Shown in pieces: positions 54,551 through 64,000 of a stretch of 64,000 nt of DNA. The stretch is from Myxocyprinus asiaticus (lineage: Eukaryota; Chordata; Actinopteri; Cypriniformes; Catostomidae). Under the pieces are notes generated by a model. That model made no database searches and was not told where the DNA came from. It saw nothing but the letters and a program-made list of their open reading frames with translations. Location: the NCBI RefSeq assembly GCF_019703515.2, contig NC_059374.1, positions 12,181,745 to 12,245,744 on the forward strand. The letters run 5' to 3'. Both the position numbers and the translations under genes were made by a program. Within the stretch, counting starts at the first letter, position 1; every line of letters begins with the position of its first letter.

Positions 54551-55857
54551 TTCTCAATTAACATACAATACACCCACAGTTTGCGGCCATACACCCCGTG
54601 ATAGTGCAAAGACTCTCACCCATGGCCACTTGCATTTCCAGCACTTTAATCTAAAAAGTGAGCCAAGAAAGTTTTAGTAAAATAGTGACACCTCTTTTAA
54701 GCATGTCATGCAGTAATAGTAGACAATAATGATAAATAATTATCCATAATACAAATCATTATTGAGTTGCCATTTTATACATAAATTATTTTGATATAGT
54801 CTACTGTTTGCAAATACATACACAAAGAATATAAAGAAGAGCCACAGACTTATTTATATATACAACATAATGGTTATATATTTAATTTATTGTAATTTCT
54901 CTTACATGAATTCTTCCATACCATTTTCTTTTGACACATTATTTAAATAATCAATGTTTATTTATTTATTGTTTGTGGTTCATTCCACTCAGAGAAATTA
55001 TAACATTTCAATTAACTGGTCAACCAATTTTGTTTTCTTTTTCTATTCTTTTCTTTTCTTACTTTCTTTTTACAAAATTTTTCATTCACAAAACATACAA
55101 ATTATTGACATGTTTCATGCATTAAGTCAAGGCCTCATTCATATAATATCATCTTTGCAATGTATAAATGGATACATTTCCAGACACATTTAATCTGATT
55201 TGAGTAGTTCTCCAGCTCAGGGATTTGCTGGAAAAGTCTAGAAGAGTTGGACAATTATGCAATTGTCCATAGAAGATTTAAGGATACTTTACTTTGTTCA
55301 TAATATACAGTAGGAAGAGTAATTGGAATGTTTGTAGCACATGTCTATTCATAGGTGTTCTTTTTGAAAAGCTTCAAATTATGTAAAAATATCCTATAGC
55401 AATATATAATCCCTCAAATGTATATAGGTATGGTTTATAATTGATTTCATAGAAAACCATTGCAACAAACTATTGAATATTGTTAAGAGGAAAAAAAATA
55501 TACTTGTTGGATTGTGACTTGTAGTCTTATTATCAGTAGTGTGTCCATGTCTTTTGTTAGGCAATACAGATAATTTTCCCTGAAAAAGTAAAAAAAAAAA
55601 AAAAAAGAAAAACTATTTTTAGTCAACATCTGCAATGACTAATTCAAAAACGTACTAAAAGTTCAGTGGGGGATGATACATTATAAAGGTTATTAAATTT
55701 GGCAGCTTTTATAATAAACATACTAAATCCAAATCCTTTTACAGTAATTAAAACAGAACAAATTCCATTAATTATGTTTTCAATACTAAGTCACGCCTTT
55801 CAAACTCCTCTGTTCTAATCAAAGGAAGAATCTATAAAACAAAGCAACAACAAAGGC
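54551..55857. other. AT-rich DNA downstream of beta-arrestin-1
   Basis: T- and A-rich; an A-run at about 55590-55605. No ORF with a recognisable domain. It may include distal 3' UTR of the arrestin gene. Confidence 0.4.
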
Positions 55858-56014
55858 ATGCTACCACTGACGTTTAATTTAGCTATGATGAAAAGCCTTT
55901 GCCTCAACCTCAAAAGACCCTCAAATATAAGAGGCACTCAGTGGTTGGTCTATCAGCTAAAACCTTACCTTCTAATCGCTTTGACGACAAGGTCACATTT
56001 TTCTACACTTAAGT

Positions 56015-56020
56015 TTTATT
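56015..56020 (-). promoter_or_regulatory. arrb1: Candidate polyadenylation signal of arrb1
   Basis: TTTATT on the plus strand is AATAAA on the gene strand, about 150 bases after the stop codon. Other signals further down cannot be excluded. Confidence 0.3.
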
Positions 56021-56169
56021 TTACACCCTTTCAGGATGGAAGAGAAGAATGTGAACAAGAACACTACAACTGCACCAATGTGAGTGTGTTAAAGGGTGTC
56101 CCACTTTTCCAGGTTATCTCAAAAGGGTCTCTTATATGTCATAACACAGTAAACACTCAAATGTTTTGT

Positions 56170-56281
56170 CTATCTGTCATTCAGCTTGGGCGAATCGGCA
56201 CCCTCCTCATCTTCATCTTTGTCGTCTTTTGGCCCGATCAGTCGTTGTCGAGCGAAGTCCTCAAAGATGATGTCATCGTCA
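56170..56281 (-). CDS. arrb1: Beta-arrestin-1, last coding exon
   Basis: On the minus strand a pyrimidine-rich acceptor (TTTTCTACTGTTTGTCCCTAG) precedes an exon that completes an Asn codon and reads [14 protein letters not shown], then an acidic stretch ([15 protein letters not shown]) and LNDR before TAG. [DE]n-x(1-2)-F-xx-[FL]-xxx-R is the motif by which beta-arrestins bind the beta-appendage of AP-2. The Gln in FARQRL marks the arrestin-1 type, since arrestin-2-type paralogues have Leu there as part of a nuclear export signal. The SP pair matches the ERK-phosphorylated serine site near the end of beta-arrestin-1. The protein scaffolds GPCR desensitisation and clathrin endocytosis. The 146-codon plus-strand frame over this exon is a shadow. 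Confidence 0.92.
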
Positions 56282-56619
56282 CTAGGGACAAACAGTAGAA
56301 AACATTTACTTTTTTCCCCTTAAAATCACGTTTGTTCTGTTTATTACTAGCTTCTTCTTTTTTTCATATTAGATATAGACCAATAATAAGTTTGAAACAG
56401 ATATTCACACTTTTCTTTTACAGTAAATAGGTTATCAGTTTTTTGATAATGTATACCAATAAATGGCAATATTTGGTAAAGAACAGCATCCATCAATGGT
56501 ATTACACCACTGTGAGTTCAACAGGAAACAACAGAATTCACAGTTAAAGTTACTTCTTTCTTCTGCATTTCATTCTTAGGGCCATTTTTTACATTTATGA
56601 GAGAAATTTTCTAAATATA

Positions 56620-57797
56620 CACTGATGAGCCAGAACATTATGACAACTCACAGGTGAAGCGAATAACATTGATCATCTTCTAACAAGGCCACAAGTCAAG
56701 CTCTGTGTAGATTAGATGGTAAGCGAAAAATCAGTTCTGGTAGTCAACATGTTGAATGCAGGAGAAATGGGCAGGAGTAAAGGCTTGAGTGACTTTGACA
56801 AGGGACATATTGTTATGGCCAGACGACTGGGTCAGAGCATCTCTGAAATGGCGAGTCTTGTGGGGTGCTCCCGGTCAGCATTGGTGAGTACCTATCGACA
56901 GTGATCTGAGCAGGGACAAACCACAAATCAGCGACAGGTTGTTGGGTGCCCAAGGCTCATCGTTGCACGAGGGCAATGTAGGCTATCCCGTCTGGTTCGA
57001 ACCGACAGAAGGTCTACTGTGGCACAAGTCACAGAAAATGTTAATGATGGTTATGGGAGGAATGAGTCACAACACACAGTGCACCGCACCCTGCTGCGTA
57101 TGGGGCTGCATAGCCACAGACTGGTCAGAGTGCCCATGATGACCCTTGTCCACCATCAAAAACGCCTACAATGGGCACTCGAGCATCTGAACTGGACCTT
57201 GGAGCAGTTGAAGAAGGTCACATCACATGGACGGCCGTGTATGTGTGCGCCGTTTACCTGGGGAAGTGATGACACCAGGATGCACTGTGGGAAGACGACA
57301 AGCCGGTGGAGGGAGTGTGATGCTCTGGGCAATGTTCTGCTGGTAAACCCTGGGTCCATTCATGTGGATGTCAATTTGAAATCTGTCCCCTACCTAAACA
57401 TCATGGCAGACCAGGTACACCCCTTCATGTTAATGGTATTCCCTGAAGGCAATGGCCTTTTTCAGCAGGATAATGCACCATGCCACACTGCACACATTGT
57501 TCGGGAATGTTTTGAGGAACATGATGAAGAGTTCAAGATGTTGCCCTGGCCTTCAAATTCCCCAGATCTCAATCCAATTGAGCATCTGTGGGATGTGCTG
57601 GAGCAACAAGTCTGATCCACGGGGGCTCCACCTCGCAAATGCAGGATTTGAAGGATCTGCTGCTATGTCTTGATGCCAGATACCACAGGACACCTTTAGT
57701 GGTCTTGTAGAGTCCATACCTCGGTGGGTTGGTGGTGGTTTGGCGGCACGTTGAGGACCAACAGCATATTAGTCAGGTGGTCATAATGTTTTGACCA
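56620..57797 (+). mobile_element. Tc1-like element in the arrb1 intron
   Basis: The left end CACTGATGAGCCAGAACATT and the right end CATAATGTTTTGACCACGTC have inverted ATAATGTT-type cores. The left end follows a TA. It lies in the intron between the last two arrestin exons, in the opposite orientation to the gene. Confidence 0.75.
56716..57615 (+). pseudogene. Tc1-like transposase, frameshifted
   Basis: First frame to 56904: [40 protein letters not shown] (helix-turn-helix). A stop and frame change follow, then 57019-57615: ESQHTVHRTLLRMGLHSHRL, QRLQWALEHLNW-like, a scrambled stretch where the first catalytic Asp (SDESRF block) should be, YLNIMADQVHPFM, QQDNAPCHTAHIVRECFEEH (second Asp), and LPWPSNSPDLNPIEHLWDVL with the Glu. 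The second Asp and Glu remain; the first is not readable in frame. Confidence 0.85.
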
Positions 57798-58487
57798 CGT
57801 CTTTTTTGGTTAAATGGTTAAATTTAACCAATTCATTAACATAAGAAAAAAATGCATAACTAGGCCTAGAACTGAATACTGAGACCTATATTAGATGTTA
57901 CAAATAAAAAACAGTGGAATTCATTATAGGGGCATTTTTTTCACTATTAGCGGCGTTTGTCCCTGTGCCCCATTCATTCTCAAGTGAGAAATGCATAGCA
58001 TTCTAAGCTTAACAGTTAGGCCCCCAAAAAAGATGAAAATACATTTGCAACAATTTAAATCACAAAACAAAATAGCAAAATTATTTTGCATTGTTATTAA
58101 TATTGTTGTTATTTTTATTATAATTTCACCCTTAAATGCATGGGTGTTTCGCCATACATTATTACATACTCGTGTTTTTAGAGACCCGACACATATATCT
58201 ATCACAAATGGATCTATAAAATGCCCAGATAATGTAAAATTATAAAAATAAAAAAAATCAAGACAATTAGAAAATATAAGAATATAATATACTCTGATAT
58301 GTTTTGATGTTTTATTTTTCAAATATCAAAAAGATGATGCAACAAATCTAGAATAGGATTCATTACTTCCACACTGAAATTTTATGAGACACAACTGGCT
58401 GTCAAACACATACTGAGCTACACATAACACATAATCTACACATAACCTACACATATGTATTTTCTCAGGCACTTTTTGAGTTTAACC
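57798..58487. other. arrb1 intron, AT-rich
   Basis: Between the Tc1-like and piggyBac-like elements. No gene or repeat structure recognised. Confidence 0.4.
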
Positions 58488-60230
58488 CTCATGGGTCGAC
58501 GGACACGTCGGCGCGTCCTGCTGGATTTTTTCCTCATAACAGCGGAAACAACTTAAAATACATTTTTGGGCATACAGATAAGTGTAAGACATCATTAGAG
58601 ACTATAAAAGGTCTACTTTTATTTGTGTACACTCACAATAACAACAAAACCTTGTGCTTTTGTAAAATAAAGAAAATAAACAGGGTGCACTTTCAGCCGT
58701 CTCTGTCTCCGCGAGCATCTTTCTGAAACATGTCACAAAAATGAACTGAAACTCCGCGAATACTTATCACACAAACATGAAACATATGTCTAAAGAAAGC
58801 TTAAAATGTCTACTTTTAAATAAAACAATTAAAATGTAAAAAAATATTCTCCTGCAATGTAATTTGTATGAAACAAAGCAATGTACAGTTTCTCCTGGCT
58901 CAGCTCATTATCGCTAATGTGACCACACCCAGCAGCAGAGCACGCTATTCATACGGTAATGTGCTGAGGCAATCAATGCAAATGGTAAACGCCCCCAATA
59001 GTGCCTTAAAAAGCATCAAGTTCATTCACTTTCTTGCGCGTTTGGAAGATGGCACACTACACAGGTGAGGAAGAGTTCACATAAGAGCGGGACTCCGATG
59101 AACGTTTGCATTTTGAAGAGCGACTTGATCCAGCCGAGGATACAATTTCGGATGAGTAAGTCATTTAGTTTTACTTACATATTAGTTGACATGTATTTTA
59201 TATAAACATGTACATATTTTACTAGTTGGACTATTTCCAGACTTGCCATCCAGTATTCAGTGTATTGAAATTTGAAATATGTCCTCATAATTGTTGTTTC
59301 AGTTAAAGCAGGTATTTAAATTGTATGCTGTATGATATAAATATGATATGTAATATGATATAAAAATAATGATGAAGTAATGATGCTGAAAATTCAGTTT
59401 AGATCACAGGAATAAATTGCATTTTACAATATATTCAAATAGAAAAAAGTTATTTTAAATTGTAAAAATATTTCATAATATCACTGTTTTTGCTGTATAT
59501 TGGATCAAATAAATGCAGCCTTGGTCAGCAGAATATTTTTCTTTTAATACATTAAAAAATCTTACCAATCTAAAACTTTTAAATGGTAGTGTGGGTCTAA
59601 AGTTTTTAAGTAAAGTCTTTATGTAAAGAAAATGTATAGTCAGATTATTTCTTTTAACTTCAACTTGATTTTGTGAATAAACTACAAACAATACATTCAA
59701 TCATTAAGTCTCCTCACATTCATTCTCTTTCAGTCACATTCCTCATTCATAGGCCCAGGGGAGGGGTCTTTGTCTCCTCAGGTGTGAATCACATCAATAT
59801 TCATGATCATTCATGCCTCCTCGCATATGGCCTTTCTAACACTAAAAGTGTCTTACAAAAGTTAAATGACTATATTGTTTTGTATGAATGAGTGATCAGG
59901 ATGGTTTTCACATCATTTTTGTCGTAAAAACTCTAGGCTACAAGATACAGTTCTCAAAAGTCTTGTGAACAAATGTTTAGTATGTGTTATATGGCCTGAT
60001 TTCAGTGACTTAACATTTTTGTTTTTTCAAAACCACGCATAAATGTTATTTTCTCAAAAATACAAACATGTACATACATGTAGTTCACATTATTGTAGTC
60101 CAGTTTATGCTGAATACAGTGTTATCAGACTTTAGCTATTAATATGCTTTTAAGCAACTGAAAAAATGCACAAATATCAAGGCATCTCAAAACTTCTCCA
60201 GGGCCCAAAACACCCTCAGACCCCAGAGGT
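58488..60230 (+). mobile_element. piggyBac-like element with TTAA duplication
   Basis: Flanked by TTAA at 58484-58487 and 60231-60234. The ends CCCTCATGGGTCGACGG and CCTCAGACCCCAGAGGT are inverted imperfectly (CCTC..GGGTC core). piggyBac elements insert at TTAA and begin CCC. A short frame from ATG 59049 (MAHYTGEEEFT, then a stop; further acidic residues DSDERLHFEERLDPAEDT follow in the same frame) and a GTAAGT at about 59156 suggest the first exon of a transposase, but the rest is deleted. Confidence 0.6.
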
Positions 60231-60811
60231 TTAAATAGATGCACAACTTACATAATTTCAATAGTACACCCAAATGGCAGAAGCCAAATCATGCTGTTCA
60301 AGTGTTACACTTGCTATAGTTTACTTTCACATTTCTTCTTCATCAAATAGCAATGTCAAATGTAAATCAAGTCAATTAATGACACATCAGTGCCACCTAA
60401 AGTAAGAAATAGCATGTATAATATGTATTTGTACACGCATATGGAATACTGATAAATCACCATGGTCATACAGAAAATTAACGTGATATAGCAGTCATTT
60501 GTATGAATATAGTACTCATTTGCCTTGTAATAAACAAAGAAATATGTATCCTGTGATTAAAAATTATATAGATATGAAATAATCATATAAAAAAACAACA
60601 CTACATAAATAGGGTATTTAATGGCGCTATACACTTTTGTTTTTTGTCATTTTTCCTCTCTCATTTTTTGTATTTTATTTTTATTTTTTATTTTTTTTGT
60701 TACACTATTCAGAAGAGAAAGATTTAGGAAAACTAAAGAGGCGTGGGCATAACTCCAAAAAAAATGGATGAAGTACAGGGGGGTAAAATGAGGTCCCAGG
60801 TCACAAAAGAC
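60231..60811. other. arrb1 intron, AT-rich
   Basis: No feature recognised apart from T-runs at about 60683-60700. Confidence 0.4.
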
Positions 60812-61246
60812 CTTTTTTTTTTTTCATCCAATTTGGAATGCCCAATTCCCAATGCGCTTTTTTAAGTCCTTGTGGTTGTGTAGTGATTCATCTCAATCTG
60901 GGTGGCAGAGGATGAATCCCAGCTGCCTCTGTGTCTGAGACTGTCAACCTGCACATCTTATCATGTGTCTTGTTGAGCATGTTGCCACAGAGACATAGCA
61001 TGTGTGGAGGCTCCACTGCAGCATCCATGCTCAACTCACCATGCACCCCACTGAGAGCAAACCACATTATAGCGACCACAAGGAGGTTACCCCATGTGAC
61101 TCTACCCTGCCTAGCAACTGGGCCAATTTGGTTGCTTAGGAGACCTGGCTGGAGTCACTCAGCATGCCCTGGGATTTGAACTAGCGAACTAATGAACTCC
61201 AGGGGTGGTAGCCAGCATCTTTACCACTGAGCTACTCATGCCCCCT
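60812..61246 (-). mobile_element. tRNA-derived SINE, copy C
   Basis: Minus-strand head GGGGGCATGAGTAGCTCAGT with A box TAGCTCAGTGG and a B-box-like GTTCAAATCCC, body GTGACTCCAGCCAGGTCTCC and CATGGGGTAACCTCCTTGTG, and a poly-A-rich end near 60812-60826. Same family as copies A and B. It lies in the last arrestin intron, in gene orientation. Confidence 0.82.
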
Positions 61247-62367
61247 ATTTAGCTATTATTGAGTAAAAACAAATAAAACATTATTGCATATCTTCATCTG
61301 ACCAAAAAAACTGACATCGGTATCCATTGTAAACAATATTGGTCAATCTCTATTTGTAATTTATAAAAGAGGTTGAATTTGCCATTAAGCATATGATTTT
61401 ATAATGTACAGACAGCTGTCTATAAATCAATAATTACTCTCTGCATCTTTCCTTAGTTTTGATTTAAAACTAAACTTGAAAGTAATTTTAAGTTTGGACT
61501 GATAATGTTTCTTTTTTTAAATTCCTGCGAAAGCATGTGACTAGGCAAAAAATTCATTTTGTACTGCTATTGGAGAAAAAGTTGACTAAATAATTAACCA
61601 TAACCATAATTCAGAATATATACCAGACCAATATGGTCACACAGGAGGTCGGCATGTTGTTTCCGATAGTTCCAATATGTTAGGATCGGTGACATTATGC
61701 CAACTCACGGACCGCCTTCATGTCCTCACAGACATGTCTGCAACGGCTCCTACTCAATTGCTTTCCCCTGTGGCGCACCCAGAAGCATGTTGCATCTGGA
61801 TGTGTATCACATAAGTGAGGAACACCGAGGATCAAATCCCGTTGTGGTCAGCGAGTAATCGCGATCGCATAATCAGTGACAGCCGCGATACAGATGTTGC
61901 ATTTTCACATTTAACATTACATTTTTCATACATTAATGGTTAAGGTTAGGTATAGGTTTGGGTTGTAGATTTTATAAAACAGTCATTCCTCATATGTGCC
62001 TGTACAGCAGAAAACAACTCGCTTCGCGAACATTACACCCAGAAGATGGCACTCACACGTGACCATACGCTCAAGAACATTTATCGCTTTGGCCACATGG
62101 GGCAGCGTTCTGAATTTCAGTAAGTATATGCCGATTTTAGATAAAGAAAATTCTACCTACTCTTTCTGATCTCATTGTGAGATCAGTCTGACCTGACATA
62201 TACCACAAAGTTTTTGCTGGAGAAATTTAAACCAGAAACATAGCATGACAAAATGTCCAATTGGAATAACTGTGCAATCTGAGAGCTTCTCATAACTGAA
62301 AAACCACATAGCTCCAGGCAGATTAGCAAGTCATTATCATGTCTAATAAAAAAGATAAAAGACTTAC
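61247..62367. other. arrb1 intron with a probable dispersed repeat
   Basis: 61640-62110 is GC-richer than the surroundings and contains GGTTAAGGTTAGGTATAGGTTTGGGT, written here as GGTTAAGGTTAGGTATAGG, a phrase common in fish MITEs. Boundaries were not found. The rest is AT-rich. Confidence 0.4.
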
Positions 62368-62419
62368 TTTGTGTCAAATTCAATGAGGTTTGTATCGATG
62401 GGGGCATCGTTTTCTGGAA
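62368..62419 (-). CDS. arrb1: Beta-arrestin-1, penultimate coding exon
   Basis: A 52-bp exon on the minus strand with acceptor TTTTCTGTTCCAG and donor GTAAGTC (plus strand 62361-62367). It reads PENDAPIDTNLIEFDT and ends two bases into an Asn codon that the exon at 56281 completes, so the reading phase across the 6.1-kb intron agrees. LIEFD is the clathrin-box motif of beta-arrestins, directly ahead of the AP-2 motif in the last exon. A second AG six bases inside (TTCCAG repeated) is an alternative acceptor that would keep phase and drop two residues. Upstream exons must lie beyond 64000, as nothing else in 62420-64000 reads as arrestin. Confidence 0.92.
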
Positions 62420-63321
62420 CTGGAACAGAAAATTATTTTTAGATAATGTCTTAAACTGAATTTCTGATTTTGGAAATGTCTTAATTTAAATTAAAGAAAC
62501 TTTATTTAAACAAAGGGGGGAAAAGGTGTCTGCACATAAAGATGTTTTGATTTGTCAAATGTATATATTTTTTTACTTCAGAATTGGCAAAATTTCGGCA
62601 GGAATGTTTTGGGTTAAATACAAGCTAAGCTCTATTGAAAGGATATGTGACATGCTGTTGATTACCAAAGAAAATAACTCTGACTCGTCCCTCAGTTTGT
62701 AAAAACAAGCAAAAATCGCAGAAATGCACAGTTGGCTATTGGCAATACATAGCACTGGGGTAATCGTTAAAATACACACTGTTTCGAATGTATAGCCATA
62801 AGACTTATACACATTAACATGAGATTTGTACTTACCTTGTCTGTGTAAAGTTATACGTAATGGACTACTTGCACGGAGCCTCATGACATAGGTTATATAC
62901 GTTTGATTTATTATTCAGGAGCTGTGTGTAGCTACATTTGGAAAGGATAAAAATTAATTTAGAGGCAAATTTTAGCAAATCATGAATTTGAGATCAGTCA
63001 CATTAACGCCAAAAACATGGTATATTGTTTTAATGAACTAAAAGCCCTAAAAAGTAGAAATAATTTGCCTTCCCATGAATAAACCTCTGCATGTACAATA
63101 GATGCGTACAGTAGATGTGCTGAACGCTATAACCGGAAATGCCTGAGCTGCATGACGTAGAACGTGGAAGCAGTTGTGCAAGTAGTCAATTTTTCAACTC
63201 CATTCATGACTATGAAAAGCCCAATTGTAACCTTAAGGAGCTATTTCTAGGTGATCTAACCCTTAAAAAGGGTTTTGTTGCTGTAATCTAAATCTAATGT
63301 ATTCATGTTGCTTCAGTGATT
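62420..63321. other. arrb1 intron with half of a MITE
   Basis: 62573-62880 matches one arm of the GGAATATTCC MITE family (TGTTGATTACCAAAGAAAAT, CTGACTCGTCCCTC, TGTCTGTGTAAAGTTATACG). The rest is unassigned. Confidence 0.5.
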
Positions 63322-63902
63322 TTAAAGGAATATTCGGGGTTCAATACAAGTTAAGCTCAATCAGTAGCATTTGTGGCATAATGTTTATTCTTCAAAAATC
63401 TGGGTTACAGTGAGGCACTTACATTGGACGTGAATGGGGCCAATCTGTAAACATTAAAAATACTCACTGTTTCAAAAGTATAGCCACAAGGTGTAAACAA
63501 TATATGTGTTAACATGGTTTTAGTGTGATCAAAATCACTTACTAACCTTTTCTGTGTAAAGTTATCTCCTATTTTATGACTTTGTTGCCATGGCTATGAA
63601 ATGTCGTAAGCCCTAAAACAACCATATAAAAGATGATTTAAACAACTTTACTGCTCAGAAAATACACACGTTTTAACAGAAGAATACATGTGTTTTAATA
63701 AAATTATAAGCTTCATGTTTCTACCTTTAAACCCACCAACAATTGGCCCATTCACTTCCATTGTAAGTGTCTTACTGTAACCTCGATATTTGCTTTTTTA
63801 AAGAAAAGGGCTGAGTCGAAATTATTTTTGAGGTAATTAACATTATGCCACAAATGCTGCAATTCAGCTAAACTTGTTCTGAACCCGGAATATTCCTTTA
63901 AA
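63322..63902. mobile_element. Palindromic MITE, full copy of the GGAATATTCC family
   Basis: Tips TTTAAAGGAATATTCGGGG and CCGGAATATTCCTTTAAA are inverted. The arms pair through TTTGTGGCATAATG / CATTATGCCACAAATG and CACTTACATTGGACGTGAAT / ATTCACTTCCATTGTAAGTG, so the whole 580 bp can fold into a hairpin. Lies in an arrestin intron. Confidence 0.82.
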
Positions 63903-64000
63903 TAATATTTTTCAAACAAGTTCATTTTAATGTTCCCTCATGAAGTACATTTTTAGGTTAACCTTTTTTCAGTGTACATAGAGAAAAATCCACCCACAGG

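Noticed and set aside
55858..56298. 146-codon plus-strand ORF
   Set aside because: It overlaps the beta-arrestin-1 terminal exon antisense and has no domain; the minus-strand exon has splice sites and specific motifs.
62820..62850. GTAAGT donor-like site on the minus strand that could be a further arrestin exon
   Set aside because: It falls inside the GGAATATTCC MITE arm and the preceding sequence does not read as arrestin.

Overview
The window looks like a stretch of a teleost (probably cyprinid-like) nuclear genome. It carries an intact fish olfactory receptor gene, the spliced 3' end of a beta-arrestin-1 gene, and a dense set of transposable-element families typical of fish: DIRS tyrosine-recombinase elements, Rex1/Babar-type and L2-type LINEs, Tc1-like, hAT-like, piggyBac-like and Harbinger-like DNA elements, tRNA-derived SINEs, solo LTRs and palindromic MITEs. 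There are no bacterial-type operons and no CRISPR array. No functional tRNA or rRNA gene was recognised. The species assignment is inference.

Layout. 1-2121: the end of a DIRS copy, then a small non-autonomous LTR retrotransposon whose internal part encodes a proline-rich repeat protein. 2122-5900: AT-rich DNA with LTR-like, LINE-tail and dispersed-repeat fragments. 5929-11545: a hAT-like element (6100-10527) filled by two MITEs and a minus-strand LINE, the LINE itself holding a solo LTR with a perfect 5-bp duplication. 11790-17630: a Tc1-like element cut in two by a 5.2-kb DIRS element with its inverted termini and internal complementary region. 19140-27502: an L2-like LINE tail, a 70-bp tandem array split by an LTR-retrotransposon remnant, then a Rex1-type LINE carrying three dateable insertions (Tc1, Harbinger-like MITE, Tc1). 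27503-31910: a decayed second DIRS copy on the minus strand with an L2-like LINE fragment inside it.

32500-46100 is the olfactory-receptor region: a receptor pseudogene (about 35146-35890), an intact single-exon receptor CDS (43546-44529) with a candidate upstream non-coding exon, and several MITEs and hAT-like elements with clear target-site duplications. 47270-54550 holds a tRNA-derived SINE family, nested hAT/MITE layers and a broken L2-type LINE. 55900-62420 contains the last two coding exons of beta-arrestin-1 on the minus strand. They are separated by an intron of about 6.1 kb that has taken in a Tc1-like element, a piggyBac-like element and a SINE. The rest of that gene must lie beyond 64000.

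Only the receptor and the arrestin exons look like host genes under constraint. Nearly every element ORF is frameshifted, stopped or internally deleted. The most informative signal is the nesting, which gives a relative order of insertion, together with a three-copy SINE-like family that may not be catalogued. I found no evidence for a new cellular system.
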